DNA of 64,000 nucleotides from CAVZZV01 sp963779845. GTDB lineage: Bacteria > Bacteroidota > Bacteroidia > Bacteroidales > GCA-2748055. The DNA lies in NCBI GenBank assembly GCA_963779845.1, contig CAVZZV010000005.1:744001-808000 (forward strand), given 5' to 3'. Below are positions 43,759-53,833 of the stretch, piece after piece. Both the position numbers and the translations under genes were made by a program. The notes under the pieces were generated by a model. The model was given only the letters and a program-made list of their open reading frames with translations. It was not told the DNA's origin and did no database searches. How positions within the stretch are numbered: position 1 is the stretch's first letter; every line of letters starts with the position of its first letter.

Positions 43759-45897
43759 ATGGCAACATTACAGAAAATACGGAACAGGGCAGGTTTATTA
43801 ATCGCGATCGTGGTGGGTATGGCATTATTCGCCTTCATATTAGGTGATGCGCTCTCTTCAGGTTCACAGCTTTTATCCAGAAAGCAGATGGAAGTCGCGG
43901 AAATAGATGGTGAGTCTATTTCTTATCAGGAATATAATGCTAAAATAGAGGGTCTTTCCGAATTTTACCGTGCAAATTACCAGGTAAGTTCACTGGATCA
44001 GGAAACTATGGAAAGCATTCGTGAAGAAGTTTGGCAGAATACGGTACGCGATATCGTTCTTGGGGAGCGTGTCAGAGATCTTGGGATCAGGGTAAGTGTG
44101 GAGGAATTGAAAACCATGCTCATGGGCGACTCCATAAATACAGGGGGAACCAGCATGGTTATGGATGAGCCGCATCCAATTGTCAGAAGAATGTTTACAA
44201 ATCCCGAAACCGGCGAATTTAACCGCATGCAAATGATGAACTATTTCAATACCATCAGCGACGAGGTGTATAAAAATGAACGTAAGCGATGGGTCTATAT
44301 TGAGGATCAACTGGTCAATGAGCGACTGGGTCAGAAATACTTCTCCATGGTGAGAAAAGGGCTACAACCGAACGTGCTTGAGGCACAGAATTTCGCGAAG
44401 GAAAACACAGCAACGGTTGATTTTAATTTCGTTTCTGTAAGTATGAACACTATCCCCGACGAAGAAGTTACCGTGACGGAAGAGGAAATCAAAAAGTACT
44501 ACGAAGAACACAAAAATGAATTCCAACAGAAAGACGAACGCAGCCTGGAATACGTGATCTTCAATATTCAACCCTCTAAGGAAGATGATGCACTTGCCTA
44601 TGAATTTGTCGAACAAAGCAAGACCCCTTTTGAAAGAGCCCCAAATGCGGTAAATTTTGTGAATAGCAATTCCGATCTTCCCTATGTTCAAAAAAGTTAT
44701 GGATATAATGAGCTCCCGGAAAAAATCCGCGATTCAATTTTTAACGCTCAACCGGGTTATGTCGCAGGTCCCTATTTCGATAATGAAGCCTACAAGCTCG
44801 CGCGGCTAATCGATTTCGTTCAAGTCCCGGACTCCGTCAGGGCAAGGCATATCCTTATTTCTCTTTCCGTGCAAAGAGACGAGGCCAGGGCGAAAGCCAT
44901 TGCCGATAGCCTTAAAACACTTATTGACAATGGACAATCGTTCGAAATGCTCGCCAATGAATATTCAGCAGACCAATCGAACAAGCAGATTGGTGGCGAC
45001 CTGGGCTGGTTTACCGAAGGTACTATGGTGAAACCCTTCTCCGACGCTGCATTTAGCGGAAAGACCGGGGATGTTGTTGTAGTGAAAACCAGGTTTGGAT
45101 ATCACGTGATTAAAATTGAAGATCAAAGTCCACGGGTAAAGAAAGCTGATCTGGCAATATTGATCAGGCAACTAATGCCCAGCGACGAGACTTATCAGAC
45201 CATCTACAGCCAGGCAGTGCAATTCAGGGCAGAAGCGAAAAATCTTAAAGAATTCCGTGACTTATACGCAAAGGAAAATATTACACCACGCTTCGCCACC
45301 GATTTTGCCAAAGACGCAAAGCAACTTCCCGGCCTGGAGGATTCCAGGGAAATCATTCGCTGGGCTTTTGAAAATGAAAAAAATTCAATTAGCCAGATTT
45401 TTGACCTCAACGACATGTATATTGTCGCGGCGCTTACCGATGTAAAGGAAAAAGGAGTGGCAAAACTCGAAAGGGTCCGGACCGAGATTGAAATTGCGAT
45501 CAGGAAGCAGCAAAAACTCGAAAAACTAAAAGAAACAGTGGCAGAAAAGATATCATCTGTCAATAGTATTGACGATGCCGCCGAAGCACTTAACACGGAA
45601 GTTCAAAAAGCCGAAAAGGTAAGGTTTTCCAATCCCTACGTAAATGGTTCCGGATTGGAACCCAAAGTTGTTGCCCTTGCTTTCCTGGTAGATCAGGAAA
45701 AACTCAGCAAACCGGTTATCGGGGAAAATGCCGTTTTCGTGATTCAGGTAAGTGAAAAAAGCATCCCCGAAACAGCAGATATTACTTCCGCGGAATTCAG
45801 ATTGAAATATGCTATTGACAGCCGTGCAGCTTTTGAAGGATATGAGGCACTAAAGGAAAAAGCAGATATCGAAGATAAAAGGATTAAGTTTTATTGA
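43759..45897 (+). CDS. Parvulin-type peptidyl-prolyl isomerase, PpiD/SurA-like
   Basis: A 712-residue membrane-anchored periplasmic foldase. A basic start and one hydrophobic helix (GLLIAIVVGMALFAFILGDA, residues 13-32) precede a SurA-N-like helical region, then the parvulin domain around 360-460 with VRARHILISL, SDLGWF-like GGDLGWFTEGTMVKPFSDAA and GYHVIKIEDQS. A long C-terminal coiled or helical region follows. The layout matches the PpiD group that helps outer-membrane proteins and lipoproteins fold after export. Other Bacteroidota usually encode it right after the CorC-like gene at 37219. Confidence 0.9.
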   Translation: MATLQKIRNRAGLLIAIVVGMALFAFILGDALSSGSQLLSRKQMEVAEIDGESISYQEYNAKIEGLSEFYRANYQVSSLDQETMESIREEVWQNTVRDIVLGERVRDLGIRVSVEELKTMLMGDSINTGGTSMVMDEPHPIVRRMFTNPETGEFNRMQMMNYFNTISDEVYKNERKRWVYIEDQLVNERLGQKYFSMVRKGLQPNVLEAQNFAKENTATVDFNFVSVSMNTIPDEEVTVTEEEIKKYYEEHKNEFQQKDERSLEYVIFNIQPSKEDDALAYEFVEQSKTPFERAPNAVNFVNSNSDLPYVQKSYGYNELPEKIRDSIFNAQPGYVAGPYFDNEAYKLARLIDFVQVPDSVRARHILISLSVQRDEARAKAIADSLKTLIDNGQSFEMLANEYSADQSNKQIGGDLGWFTEGTMVKPFSDAAFSGKTGDVVVVKTRFGYHVIKIEDQSPRVKKADLAILIRQLMPSDETYQTIYSQAVQFRAEAKNLKEFRDLYAKENITPRFATDFAKDAKQLPGLEDSREIIRWAFENEKNSISQIFDLNDMYIVAALTDVKEKGVAKLERVRTEIEIAIRKQQKLEKLKETVAEKISSVNSIDDAAEALNTEVQKAEKVRFSNPYVNGSGLEPKVVALAFLVDQEKLSKPVIGENAVFVIQVSEKSIPETADITSAEFRLKYAIDSRAAFEGYEALKEKADIEDKRIKFY

Positions 45898-45930
45898 AAT
45901 AGATAAAGAGGGTTAAGCAAACCTTAACCC
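45898..45930 (-). terminator. Terminator of the dcw/yqeY transcript
   Basis: GGGTTAAG and CTTAACCC form a perfect 8-bp stem around a 5-base loop at 45910-45930, overlapping the yqeY stop codon. On the minus strand it is followed by TCTTTATCTATTTC. It probably ends the division-gene transcript; the plus strand side has no T-run. Confidence 0.6.
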
Positions 45931-46373
45931 AGCAGCTGCCTTACTATTTCTGAAATCTTTTTACCATCTGCTTTTCCCGCCAGAGATTTGGTAGCTAAAC
46001 CCATCACCTTCCCCATGTCCTGCATGCCAGAAGCCCCGGTTTCTGAAATAATCCTTTTTACTTCGGCAGTAATCTGCGCATCACTGAGTGGTGTTGGCAA
46101 ATAGGAAGAAAGGATTTCGGCTTCATTTTTTTCAACAGCATAAAGGTCTTCCCTATTTTGCTCTTTATAAATTGCGGCAGATTCCCTTCGTTGTTTTACC
46201 AAACGCTGTAATATTTTCATTTCTTCTTCTTCGGTCAAAACCGAACCCGCCCCTTTTTCTGTCCGGGCAAGCATAAAGGCGGTTTTGGCAGCCCTGAGGG
46301 CTTCGAGTTTTTCTTTTTCCCTGGCCTTCATGGCCAGCTTGATATCCTCGTCCAATCGGTTGCTAAATGTCAT
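45924..46373 (-). CDS. GatB/YqeY domain protein
   Basis: A 149-residue protein of the YqeY family, related to the C-terminal tail domain of the GatB amidotransferase subunit. The two family helices and motif are clear: LDEDIKLAMKAREKEKLEAL and ALRAAKTAFMLARTEKGAG at the start, then EEMKILQRLVKQRRESA, and ILSSYLPTPLSDAQITAE, followed by GKVMGLATKSLAGKADGKKI. It may act in tRNA-dependent amidation, but no function is proven. It is 108 bases after ftsZ on the same strand, and the transcript probably ends just behind it. Confidence 0.92.
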   Translation of the reverse strand: MTFSNRLDEDIKLAMKAREKEKLEALRAAKTAFMLARTEKGAGSVLTEEEEMKILQRLVKQRRESAAIYKEQNREDLYAVEKNEAEILSSYLPTPLSDAQITAEVKRIISETGASGMQDMGKVMGLATKSLAGKADGKKISEIVRQLLG

Positions 46374-46481
46374 GGTCCTGCTTATGTATTTATATATCGG
46401 AATTCTCTATATTTTGATCAACAGGCAATGTAAAAATCTCCTCCTGATATCTTATGCTCTGTTTTAAGCAAGTTGAGAGGA

Positions 46482-47948
46482 TCAATCTACATTATCGTGA
46501 AGGTAGGAATTGTCAGGCCGCAATTTTGGTCCGCCATCCCCATCCTCGCTGAGTTTGAATTTCGAAATTTCCTGTTCCCTTCCATGGTTTTCCCCGCTCA
46601 GGGTTATTTTTTTCCTTATATAGGCAGGTTCGTTCTCCAGCTTATCAATGGTTTCATTTTCATGCCCTGCATTATACGCTGATTTCAGCTTTTCATGAGC
46701 CGTTTTAAGGCTTCTTATTCTTTCGTTTCTCTTCCTGAGCTCCTCCTCCTGCTTGATTTCCCTCGCTCTTTTGTCATCAAACAGGAAAGATTGGTCCCCC
46801 AGACCATTGCTCACCTGAAACTCAATGGTCCTTTGGGTGATAATATTCCCTGAAGGCAGGTCCTTAATTTCAAACTCACCCCCAATGGGGAACATTTCTT
46901 CATTTTGGTCCTGGGGATGATCATTTAAAGCCACTTTATCGGGTTGTTTTTTAGAGGCGTAAAGCTCCGGAATGCTGTTCGCTCCGAATCCTGTGGCAAT
47001 CACGGTTACACTAATGGATTCTCCTAGCGATTCATCCGTTCCGGTCCCCCAAATGACCAGGGCACTTTTATCGGCCGCATTGTTCACAAAGTCCGTAATT
47101 TCCCCTACTTCGTCCATACTCACTTCGTCTACGCCGGAAGTGATATTAAGCAATATGCTTTTCGCCCCGGTAATATCATTATTATTAAGTAAGGGGGAAG
47201 AGAGTGCTTCTTCAATTGCCTTCAGGGCACGCTTTTCACCGCTTGCTACCGCTGAACCAAGGATCGCCACTCCCGATTGTGTCATTACAGTTTCCACATC
47301 TGCGAAATCAACATTGATATATCCATGAACAGTGATGATCTCGGCTATACCCTTGGCTGCTTTGGTCAGAACATCATCGGCATGGGAAAAGGCAGCGGAG
47401 AGTTTTAAGTCGCCGTATACTTCCCTTAGCTTTTCATTATTGATAACCAAAAGCGAATCGACATGCTGCCTCAGCTCATTGATCCCGTCAATGGCCTGAT
47501 TGATCCTCTGCTGGCCCTCAAAACGGAAGGGAATGGTGACTATGGCCACCGTGAGGATTCCCATTTCACGGGAGATCCTTGCTATGACGGGTGCCGCTCC
47601 TGTACCGGTCCCTCCGCCCATCCCGGCGGTAATGAATACCATTTTCGTATTGCCCGATAGGATTTCTTTGATATCTTCGAGATTTTCCTTCGCGGCTTCC
47701 CTTCCTATATCAGGTTTATTACCGGCTCCCCGGCCTTCTGTAAGGGATTCGCCCAATTGAATTTTCACGGGAACCGGACTCGAAGTTAGCGCCTGGGCAT
47801 CTGTATTGCAAATCACAAAATTTACATCACGAATGCCCTTTTTATACATATGATTGACCGCATTACTGCCACCACCCCCAACCCCGATAACTTTTATTAT
47901 TGAGGAGGCTTCTACAGGCAAGTCAAAACTCATGATATCTTCAGCCAT
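46482..47948 (-). CDS. ftsZ: Cell division GTPase FtsZ
   Basis: Bacterial tubulin that forms the division ring. The 488 residues include the GTP-binding T4/tubulin loop GGGTGTG at 111-117, the N-terminal KVIGVGGGGSNAVNHM and the T7 synergy NVDFADVETVMTQSG. The C-terminal region is long: an acidic linker, a binding peptide ENEPAYIRKKITL for FtsA/ZipA-type partners, and then a tail ending SYLHDNVD, as is usual in Bacteroidota. It lies last of the core division genes in the operon, 39 bases after ftsA. Confidence 0.97.
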   Translation of the reverse strand: MAEDIMSFDLPVEASSIIKVIGVGGGGSNAVNHMYKKGIRDVNFVICNTDAQALTSSPVPVKIQLGESLTEGRGAGNKPDIGREAAKENLEDIKEILSGNTKMVFITAGMGGGTGTGAAPVIARISREMGILTVAIVTIPFRFEGQQRINQAIDGINELRQHVDSLLVINNEKLREVYGDLKLSAAFSHADDVLTKAAKGIAEIITVHGYINVDFADVETVMTQSGVAILGSAVASGEKRALKAIEEALSSPLLNNNDITGAKSILLNITSGVDEVSMDEVGEITDFVNNAADKSALVIWGTGTDESLGESISVTVIATGFGANSIPELYASKKQPDKVALNDHPQDQNEEMFPIGGEFEIKDLPSGNIITQRTIEFQVSNGLGDQSFLFDDKRAREIKQEEELRKRNERIRSLKTAHEKLKSAYNAGHENETIDKLENEPAYIRKKITLSGENHGREQEISKFKLSEDGDGGPKLRPDNSYLHDNVD

Positions 47949-47987
47949 AACAATAAATTTTAATTTTTTTAAATTCCGATTAAAGTA

Positions 47988-49313
47988 TTACATTCTTCCG
48001 TCACCTTCATCAAATATGTCGGTAAGGACGTTTTTAAGGGTATCAAAAAGTTTTCCCCTGGGTTTGTGTTTCCCTCCCTCAGGCTTTTCACCGGCGGGAA
48101 GGTCAATGGATACTTCCTCCTGCTGTAAATTCAAAGATTGGTCAATGGGATTGTCATTCATATATTCGGCTCCTTTCAACAGGAGTCCAATGCTGGTAGC
48201 AAACATGGGCTGATTGATTTCCTCCCCCGTTTCCGCAGCAAGCTTTTCGCTTGGATAGCCTATCCTTACATCCATCCCGGTCTTGAACTTTACCAGCTGG
48301 GGCAAGTGGCGGAGCATGGCACCTCCTCCGGTAAGTACTATCCCAGCGGATAATTTATCTATGCACCCAGAATTTTCAATTTCATACATTACAGCATCCA
48401 GAATCTCCTCCATCCGGGATTGAATAATATAGGCGAGGCTCTTACAACTGATTTCCTTTGGTTCCCGGCCACTAATCCCGGGAATGGTTACCACCTTATC
48501 TTCCGGTGCCAGATCACCCAGGGATGAACCGAACTGCACTTTGAGCGATTCAGCCTGACGTTGCAAAATGGAACAACCCTCCTTAATGTCTCTCGTGATC
48601 ACATTTCCTCCAAACGGAATTACGGCGGTGTGACGGATAATATCATCATAAAAGACCGCAACATCGGTAGTACCACCCCCAATGTCGACAAGGGCAACAC
48701 CAGCTTCTTTCTCATCGCTGGTGAGTACGGCTTCACTCGAAGCCAGGGGCTCAAGGATCAATTGCTTAACATTCAGGTTGACCCTTTTGATGCATCGCTC
48801 AATATTCTTGGCGGAAGCCAGTTGCCCTATTACGATATGAAAATTTGCCTCCAGACGTTTACCTGACATTCCAACAGGATTTTTAACCCCTGTTTCACTG
48901 TCGACAATAAAATTCTGCGGCAGTACATGGATAATTTCCTCCCCTATGTCCACCGGAATTTTATACATATCCCGAACTAATGAAAGGATATCCTCGCGGG
49001 TGATTTCCTGTTCATAACTGTCCCTGTTAATATATCCGCGATTACGGACCGACTTAATGTGCTGTCCGGCGATGCCGACAAATACATCGATAAAATTTTT
49101 TCCCGATTTCTTTTGGGCATCCCTGACAGTGGTCTCAATCGCGTTTACTGTTTCCTCAATATTGAGAACCACTCCGCGCTTAACCCCTTTTGAAACCGTT
49201 TTGCTCATTCCCAGAACTTCGAGGCGCTGGTTCTCGTTAATTTTTCCGACAATGGAAACAATCTTGGTTGTCCCGATGTCGATTGCTGCTACAATTTGTT
49301 CTTTTTGTGCCAT
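47988..49313 (-). CDS. ftsA: Cell division protein FtsA
   Basis: Actin-like ATPase that ties FtsZ filaments to the membrane. The 441 residues show the ASKHA phosphate motifs (VAAIDIGTTKIVSIVG; VALVDIGGGTTDVAVFYD; SAGIVLTGGGAML) and the 1C domain. The basic C-terminal region SIDLPAGEKPEGGKHKPRGK leads to an amphipathic membrane-targeting helix LFDTLKNVLTDIFDEG. It starts 5 bases after ftsQ, consistent with co-transcription with ftsZ. Confidence 0.96.
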   Translation of the reverse strand: MAQKEQIVAAIDIGTTKIVSIVGKINENQRLEVLGMSKTVSKGVKRGVVLNIEETVNAIETTVRDAQKKSGKNFIDVFVGIAGQHIKSVRNRGYINRDSYEQEITREDILSLVRDMYKIPVDIGEEIIHVLPQNFIVDSETGVKNPVGMSGKRLEANFHIVIGQLASAKNIERCIKRVNLNVKQLILEPLASSEAVLTSDEKEAGVALVDIGGGTTDVAVFYDDIIRHTAVIPFGGNVITRDIKEGCSILQRQAESLKVQFGSSLGDLAPEDKVVTIPGISGREPKEISCKSLAYIIQSRMEEILDAVMYEIENSGCIDKLSAGIVLTGGGAMLRHLPQLVKFKTGMDVRIGYPSEKLAAETGEEINQPMFATSIGLLLKGAEYMNDNPIDQSLNLQQEEVSIDLPAGEKPEGGKHKPRGKLFDTLKNVLTDIFDEGDGRM

Positions 49314-49318
49314 GTTTA

Positions 49319-50104
49319 CTATCTTTTAGTGCAAATTATCTGGTTTTTATATTTTAAGTTGATTTTTTCATATATATTCCAGCCTTTGTATTTCAGGCCT
49401 TCTTCATAAAATACCCTCAACTTTCTAAATTTTTGCGCAAGGTCTTCAACATCCCCTAAAATTATCTGATGTGCACCCACCCTTGGGATCAACTCAAAAT
49501 CTCCATCCCCGTTATAATAGATCTGTACAAATTGGGCATTTAGAAATTTATCTGATTTTATATATTCTGCCAGTTTCAATACCTCCTTCCATTCCCGAAA
49601 GCTCCTGTTTTCGGCCAGGTCAAAAACAGATACAGGTTTTTGAAGCTCCTGCCCTTCGGTAAAATAGCCGTTTGCGATCAGAATGAAAGGGGCGAAATTT
49701 CCATGGGCCGGGAGAATATATCCCTCCTTGTCCAGATAATAGGTGTGCTGCGAACGGGTAATGATCCGGACAATCGGCTTACGCTGGGTGATATCAGCCC
49801 TTAATTCACCGCTTACATTGAAAAACAGGTCAGCTTTTTTAATATAGGGATTATCCATTAACCGGGCTTCAAGTATACGGGTATTGATATTCTTTACCGG
49901 ATAACCAAGAATCTCATTGCCTGGGGCCAAAAGTATTTTCTCAACGTCCCGTTTGTTAAAAAAGCCTGCATCCATGGAATCCAGCAGATTTATTTTCAGG
50001 TTTGAACATACCCTCTCTTCATCCCTGGTTGTGGTAAAACCAAGAGCGACAATCAGGTAGGCGATGATCGCGAGAAAGAAAAATATGTTAAGCCATTTTT
50101 TCAT
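49319..50104 (-). CDS. ftsQ: Cell division protein FtsQ
   Basis: Single-pass inner-membrane protein that links the early and late division proteins. The 261 residues have one hydrophobic helix (LNIFFFLAIIAYLIVALGFT) after the first three residues, then a POTRA-like domain (MDAGFFNKRDVEKILLAPGN and EARLMDNPYIKKADLFFNVS) and a beta domain (TYYLDKEGYILPAHGNF). The start is the ATG at 50104, whose A-T-G overlaps the murC TGA by one base, typical of translational coupling. Confidence 0.92.
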   Translation of the reverse strand: MKKWLNIFFFLAIIAYLIVALGFTTTRDEERVCSNLKINLLDSMDAGFFNKRDVEKILLAPGNEILGYPVKNINTRILEARLMDNPYIKKADLFFNVSGELRADITQRKPIVRIITRSQHTYYLDKEGYILPAHGNFAPFILIANGYFTEGQELQKPVSVFDLAENRSFREWKEVLKLAEYIKSDKFLNAQFVQIYYNGDGDFELIPRVGAHQIILGDVEDLAQKFRKLRVFYEEGLKYKGWNIYEKINLKYKNQIICTKR

Positions 50105-51492
50105 CAAATAATTGATTTCTTTTGATTTACATAATTTTTAATAGGGAGCACCAGTTTATCGATGTCCCCTGCGCCCATGGTCAATAGTACATCACAAGGG
50201 ATATTCTTAATGACCTCCAACAATTCCTCCTTTTCACTTTGTACCCTTTTTCCTCTGTTCGTCAGTTTGCTGAATATCAGTCCGGAATCAACCCCCTCAA
50301 TAGGATCTTCCCTTGCAGGATAGATGGGCAGCAGAATAACATCGTCAAGAAGGGAGAGGCTGGCGGCAAATTCTTCCGCGAAATCCTTCGTCCGGCTATA
50401 AAGATGAGGCTGAAAAATTCCGGCCAATCTTTTTCCGGGAAAGATCTCCTTTACCGATCCTACAAATGCGCGCAATTCTTCAGGATGATGCGCATAATCA
50501 TCGATATATATAAAATCGTCCTTTTCTATCAAAACATCAAAGCGCCTGTATATCCCTTCGTAGGTCTTAACTCCCTGCTTTATTTCGTTGATGCCCACGC
50601 CAGCTGTTTTGCACGCGACAAAAGCAGCGATGGCATTCTCAATATTGACCCTGCCATAAATACCCAGTTCTATATCCCGCTCAATACCGTCGGGGGTCTG
50701 AACATCAAAAACATAATGATATTTTTTCATTCTTATGTTTACCGGATGGTAATCGGCGGGAGAACCGGACCCGTAGCTTATGGTCTTAATACCTTCTGTC
50801 TGTAGAATGGGCAGTCCGGTTTTTATTATAAGTGTTCCTCCCTTGTTCGTTTGTAATGCAAATTGCCTGAAGGATGAGAGAAGGTTTGGATAATCCCCGT
50901 AAATATCAAGATGGTCGGGGTCTATCGCGGTAATAATGGTTATTTCAGGAAATAGCTGCAGGAAGGAACGGTCATATTCATCTGCCTCGACTACAATGTA
51001 CTCCGGATTTTCGGAGAACATCAGGTTAGAATTCAGGTTTTTGGAAATACCCCCCAGGAAGGCCCCGCTATTGATCCCGGATATTCCCAATATATGGGCA
51101 ATCATTCCTGAAATGGTTGTTTTCCCGTGGCTTCCTGATACAGCAATGCCTTTATGGGAGGCAACAATCCTTCCCAAAGCTTCAGAACGTTTGATAAGTT
51201 CAAAATGATTCTTACTGAAATAGTTTAACAGGTTATTTGATGCAGGGACAGCTGGGGTATAGACAACCATGGTATCTTCAGCCGATTTAAAGATATTTGA
51301 AATTATTCCTGGTTCATCTGTGAAATGAATGTCGATTCCTTCATTTATCATCTGCGCGGTAAGGCTGGTAGCGGTCCTGTCGTAACCGGAAACCTGATAA
51401 CCAAGGGTATGGTAATACCGGGCGAGGGCGCTCATCCCGATCCCCCCGATCCCGATAAGATAAACATTCTTTATTTTTCTGGTCTTCTTCAT
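50104..51492 (-). CDS. murC: UDP-N-acetylmuramate--L-alanine ligase
   Basis: Adds L-Ala to UDP-MurNAc, the first amino acid of the peptidoglycan stem. The 462 residues carry the Rossmann start KNVYLIGIGGIGMSALARYY, the ATP-binding loop VSGSHGKTTISGMIAH and the C-terminal domain with FQPHLYSRTKDFAEEF. The first ATG overlaps the murG stop (ATGA) and its last base overlaps ftsQ, so translation is tightly coupled. It lies between murG and ftsQ as in other Bacteroidota. Confidence 0.97.
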   Translation of the reverse strand: MKKTRKIKNVYLIGIGGIGMSALARYYHTLGYQVSGYDRTATSLTAQMINEGIDIHFTDEPGIISNIFKSAEDTMVVYTPAVPASNNLLNYFSKNHFELIKRSEALGRIVASHKGIAVSGSHGKTTISGMIAHILGISGINSGAFLGGISKNLNSNLMFSENPEYIVVEADEYDRSFLQLFPEITIITAIDPDHLDIYGDYPNLLSSFRQFALQTNKGGTLIIKTGLPILQTEGIKTISYGSGSPADYHPVNIRMKKYHYVFDVQTPDGIERDIELGIYGRVNIENAIAAFVACKTAGVGINEIKQGVKTYEGIYRRFDVLIEKDDFIYIDDYAHHPEELRAFVGSVKEIFPGKRLAGIFQPHLYSRTKDFAEEFAASLSLLDDVILLPIYPAREDPIEGVDSGLIFSKLTNRGKRVQSEKEELLEVIKNIPCDVLLTMGAGDIDKLVLPIKNYVNQKKSII

Positions 51493-52583
51493 CAAAGTGA
51501 CAATATTTCTTTTGCTATCCTTTCCGCTGCATCAGGGATCGCAAGTTTCTTTATGTTTTGTGATAGTACATCGATTTTTTTTTCATCCATCAATAGCCGG
51601 ATACATTCATCGGCAAGTCTGGCTTCAGATTCATGATCAGCTATATGTATGGCCGCATTTTCATTCACCAGAGCCTGTGCGTTTTTCGTCTGATGATCCC
51701 CGGTCACATTCGGGGAGGGAACAAGTATTACAGGCTTTCCGACAACCGCCAATTCTGAGATGGTTCCTGCCCCGGCCCTCGAAACGATAATATCGGCTGC
51801 TGCATACGCCATTTCCATGTTTTTAATAAAAGGGAGCAGATGAACATCCGGGTATTCTTTGGTATCCAGCTCTTCCTTTAATGATTCATAGTATAATTTT
51901 CCGGACTGCCATAGAAGCTGGGCGCTCCCATTCAGTTTTTTTAGTCCTGCCCCGATGGACCGGTTAATGGTACGTGCCCCAAGGCTTCCCCCAATGACAA
52001 GGATGGTTGGCCTATTTGGATTAAGTCCGAAAAATTGCATAGCCTCCGTTTTTTCATACACTTTTTTCACTATATCCTGACGAATGGGATTACCTGTGAG
52101 TATAATTTTTTCTTTCGGAAAGTATTTTTCCATTCCAGGATAGGCAACGAAGATTTTCGAGGCTTTTCTGGAAAGAATTTTATTGGTCAGGCCTGCAAAA
52201 GAATTTTGTTCCTGAATGATAATGGGGATCCCATGGCGTGCTGCAGTCCGCAAAACAGGGCCACTGGCATACCCGCCAACACCCACCACCAGATCGGGAT
52301 GAAAGTCATTTATGATCACTGCGGACATCCGGAGGCTTTTTATCAAGCGGGACAGAAATTTAATATTTCGAAAACTAAAGCTACGCTGAAGGCCTGTAAC
52401 AGGCAGACCTACAATTTCGTACCCGGCCTCCGGCACTTTTTCCATTTCCAGTTTATTTTCGGCCCCAACAAACAAAATCTCTGCGGAAGGATCAATCTTC
52501 ATGATGGCATTGGCAATGGCAATGGCAGGAAAAACATGTCCTCCTGTACCACCCCCGCTTATTATGATCTTTTTATTGCTCAT
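51492..52583 (-). CDS. murG: Undecaprenyldiphospho-muramoylpentapeptide beta-N-acetylglucosaminyltransferase
   Basis: Adds GlcNAc to lipid I, forming lipid II, on the inner leaflet. The 363 residues contain the glycine-rich donor loop IISGGGTGGHVFPAIAIA and the later VGVGGYASGPVLRTAA and ILVIGGSLGARTINRSIG segments of the GT-B fold, with DHQTKNAQALV at the acceptor-side end. The ATG lies inside the end of ftsW (11-base overlap). Confidence 0.96.
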   Translation of the reverse strand: MSNKKIIISGGGTGGHVFPAIAIANAIMKIDPSAEILFVGAENKLEMEKVPEAGYEIVGLPVTGLQRSFSFRNIKFLSRLIKSLRMSAVIINDFHPDLVVGVGGYASGPVLRTAARHGIPIIIQEQNSFAGLTNKILSRKASKIFVAYPGMEKYFPKEKIILTGNPIRQDIVKKVYEKTEAMQFFGLNPNRPTILVIGGSLGARTINRSIGAGLKKLNGSAQLLWQSGKLYYESLKEELDTKEYPDVHLLPFIKNMEMAYAAADIIVSRAGAGTISELAVVGKPVILVPSPNVTGDHQTKNAQALVNENAAIHIADHESEARLADECIRLLMDEKKIDVLSQNIKKLAIPDAAERIAKEILSL

Positions 52584-53775
52584 TGATCACTCCCTCTGTT
52601 TTTAATTCTTCAGCCTCCATCATTTTTCTCTCTTCCAGCAAAACCCGGGCATCCTTCTCGACTCCCCAACTAACACTGAGTATGATACCCAGCGCAACGC
52701 TTGTAAATACTATAGAGGTACCCCCACTGCTTATCATGGGAAGAGGTTGTCCTGTAACCGGGACCAGGTTCACCGCCACAGCCATGTTCACGAGAGCCTG
52801 AAAAACGATAATCAGGGAAAGCCCTATACTTACAAATGCGGCAAAAGTCCTTGTGCTTCGCCGGACAATGATTACTGCCCTGAAAAACAACCAAATATAT
52901 AGTGCCAATATAATCACAGCACCTATAAGACCATATTCTTCAACAATGATGGCATAGATGAAGTCTGAATTTGCCTGGGGAAGCTTTTGTTTTTGAATAC
53001 TGTTTCCCGGGCCATTCCCCAATATGCCCCCGTTTACAATAGCCACTTTAGCCCGGTTTACCTGGTAATTGTTCACACTTTCTTCATCACTGTTCATAAA
53101 GCTTTCCATTCTTGCCCCCCAGGTGCCTCTACGGCTCTCAATATTCATCAATTTAGTCATCTGAAGAAATATTATGAAAATCAGGATTGCAATGCCTGCC
53201 GTTGAAAGCAGGTATTTAAGCGGCATGCGGCCGATAAACATAAGGATCATGGAAACCATTACCAGAATTACCGCGGTTGAAAAGTTACTGGGTACGATAA
53301 GAAGAAAAACCATGAGCATGGCACCACCTATCGGGAAAAAAGCCTCCTTCAGCTCACCCAGTTTATCCTGCTTTCTGGAAAGAACTTTAGATATATATAA
53401 TAAAAGGCCAATTTTCGCAAAGTCGGAAGGCTGCATGGTAAATCCCGTGCCGGGCAGTTCAAGCCATCTCCTGGCCGAGTTGATATCCCTCCCGGTAAAG
53501 AATGTGATGATAAGTAACAGCAGGGCAACGTAGAGGGATACAATCGCGATCCGGGAAAAGAACCGGTAAGGAATGTGATGAATCAAGATGACGAGGAGTA
53601 GTCCAAGCAGGAGGATGAGTAACTGCTTGATAAGGAAATACATGGTACTATCGCCCTTGTAACGATATGCGATTGCCTGGGAGGAGCTGTATACGGCAAG
53701 CAACGATACAACTGCCAGGAGGATGATTACCATCCAGATTACCCGGTCTCCTTTTATGTATTTTGATGCTGTCAT
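52573..53775 (-). CDS. ftsW: Peptidoglycan polymerase/lipid II flippase-family protein FtsW
   Basis: SEDS-family membrane protein that polymerises glycan strands at the division site together with FtsI. The start is the ATG at 53775, giving 400 residues; the longer frame back to 53934 has a 53-residue N-terminus unlike other FtsW proteins. Ten hydrophobic helices fit the family. SEDS motifs are clear in RRWLELPGTGFTMQPSDFAK (near 105-125), GGILGNGPGNSIQ and TGQPLPMISSGGTSIVFT. It overlaps murG by 11 bases and follows murD after 58 bases. Confidence 0.93.
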   Translation of the reverse strand: MTASKYIKGDRVIWMVIILLAVVSLLAVYSSSQAIAYRYKGDSTMYFLIKQLLILLLGLLLVILIHHIPYRFFSRIAIVSLYVALLLLIITFFTGRDINSARRWLELPGTGFTMQPSDFAKIGLLLYISKVLSRKQDKLGELKEAFFPIGGAMLMVFLLIVPSNFSTAVILVMVSMILMFIGRMPLKYLLSTAGIAILIFIIFLQMTKLMNIESRRGTWGARMESFMNSDEESVNNYQVNRAKVAIVNGGILGNGPGNSIQKQKLPQANSDFIYAIIVEEYGLIGAVIILALYIWLFFRAVIIVRRSTRTFAAFVSIGLSLIIVFQALVNMAVAVNLVPVTGQPLPMISSGGTSIVFTSVALGIILSVSWGVEKDARVLLEERKMMEAEELKTEGVINEQ

Positions 53776-53833
53776 AATGTTACAAAAATGTTTCCCCAGC
53801 GGGTTTCGAATATTCGTCGTTCTTTGGTCTTTC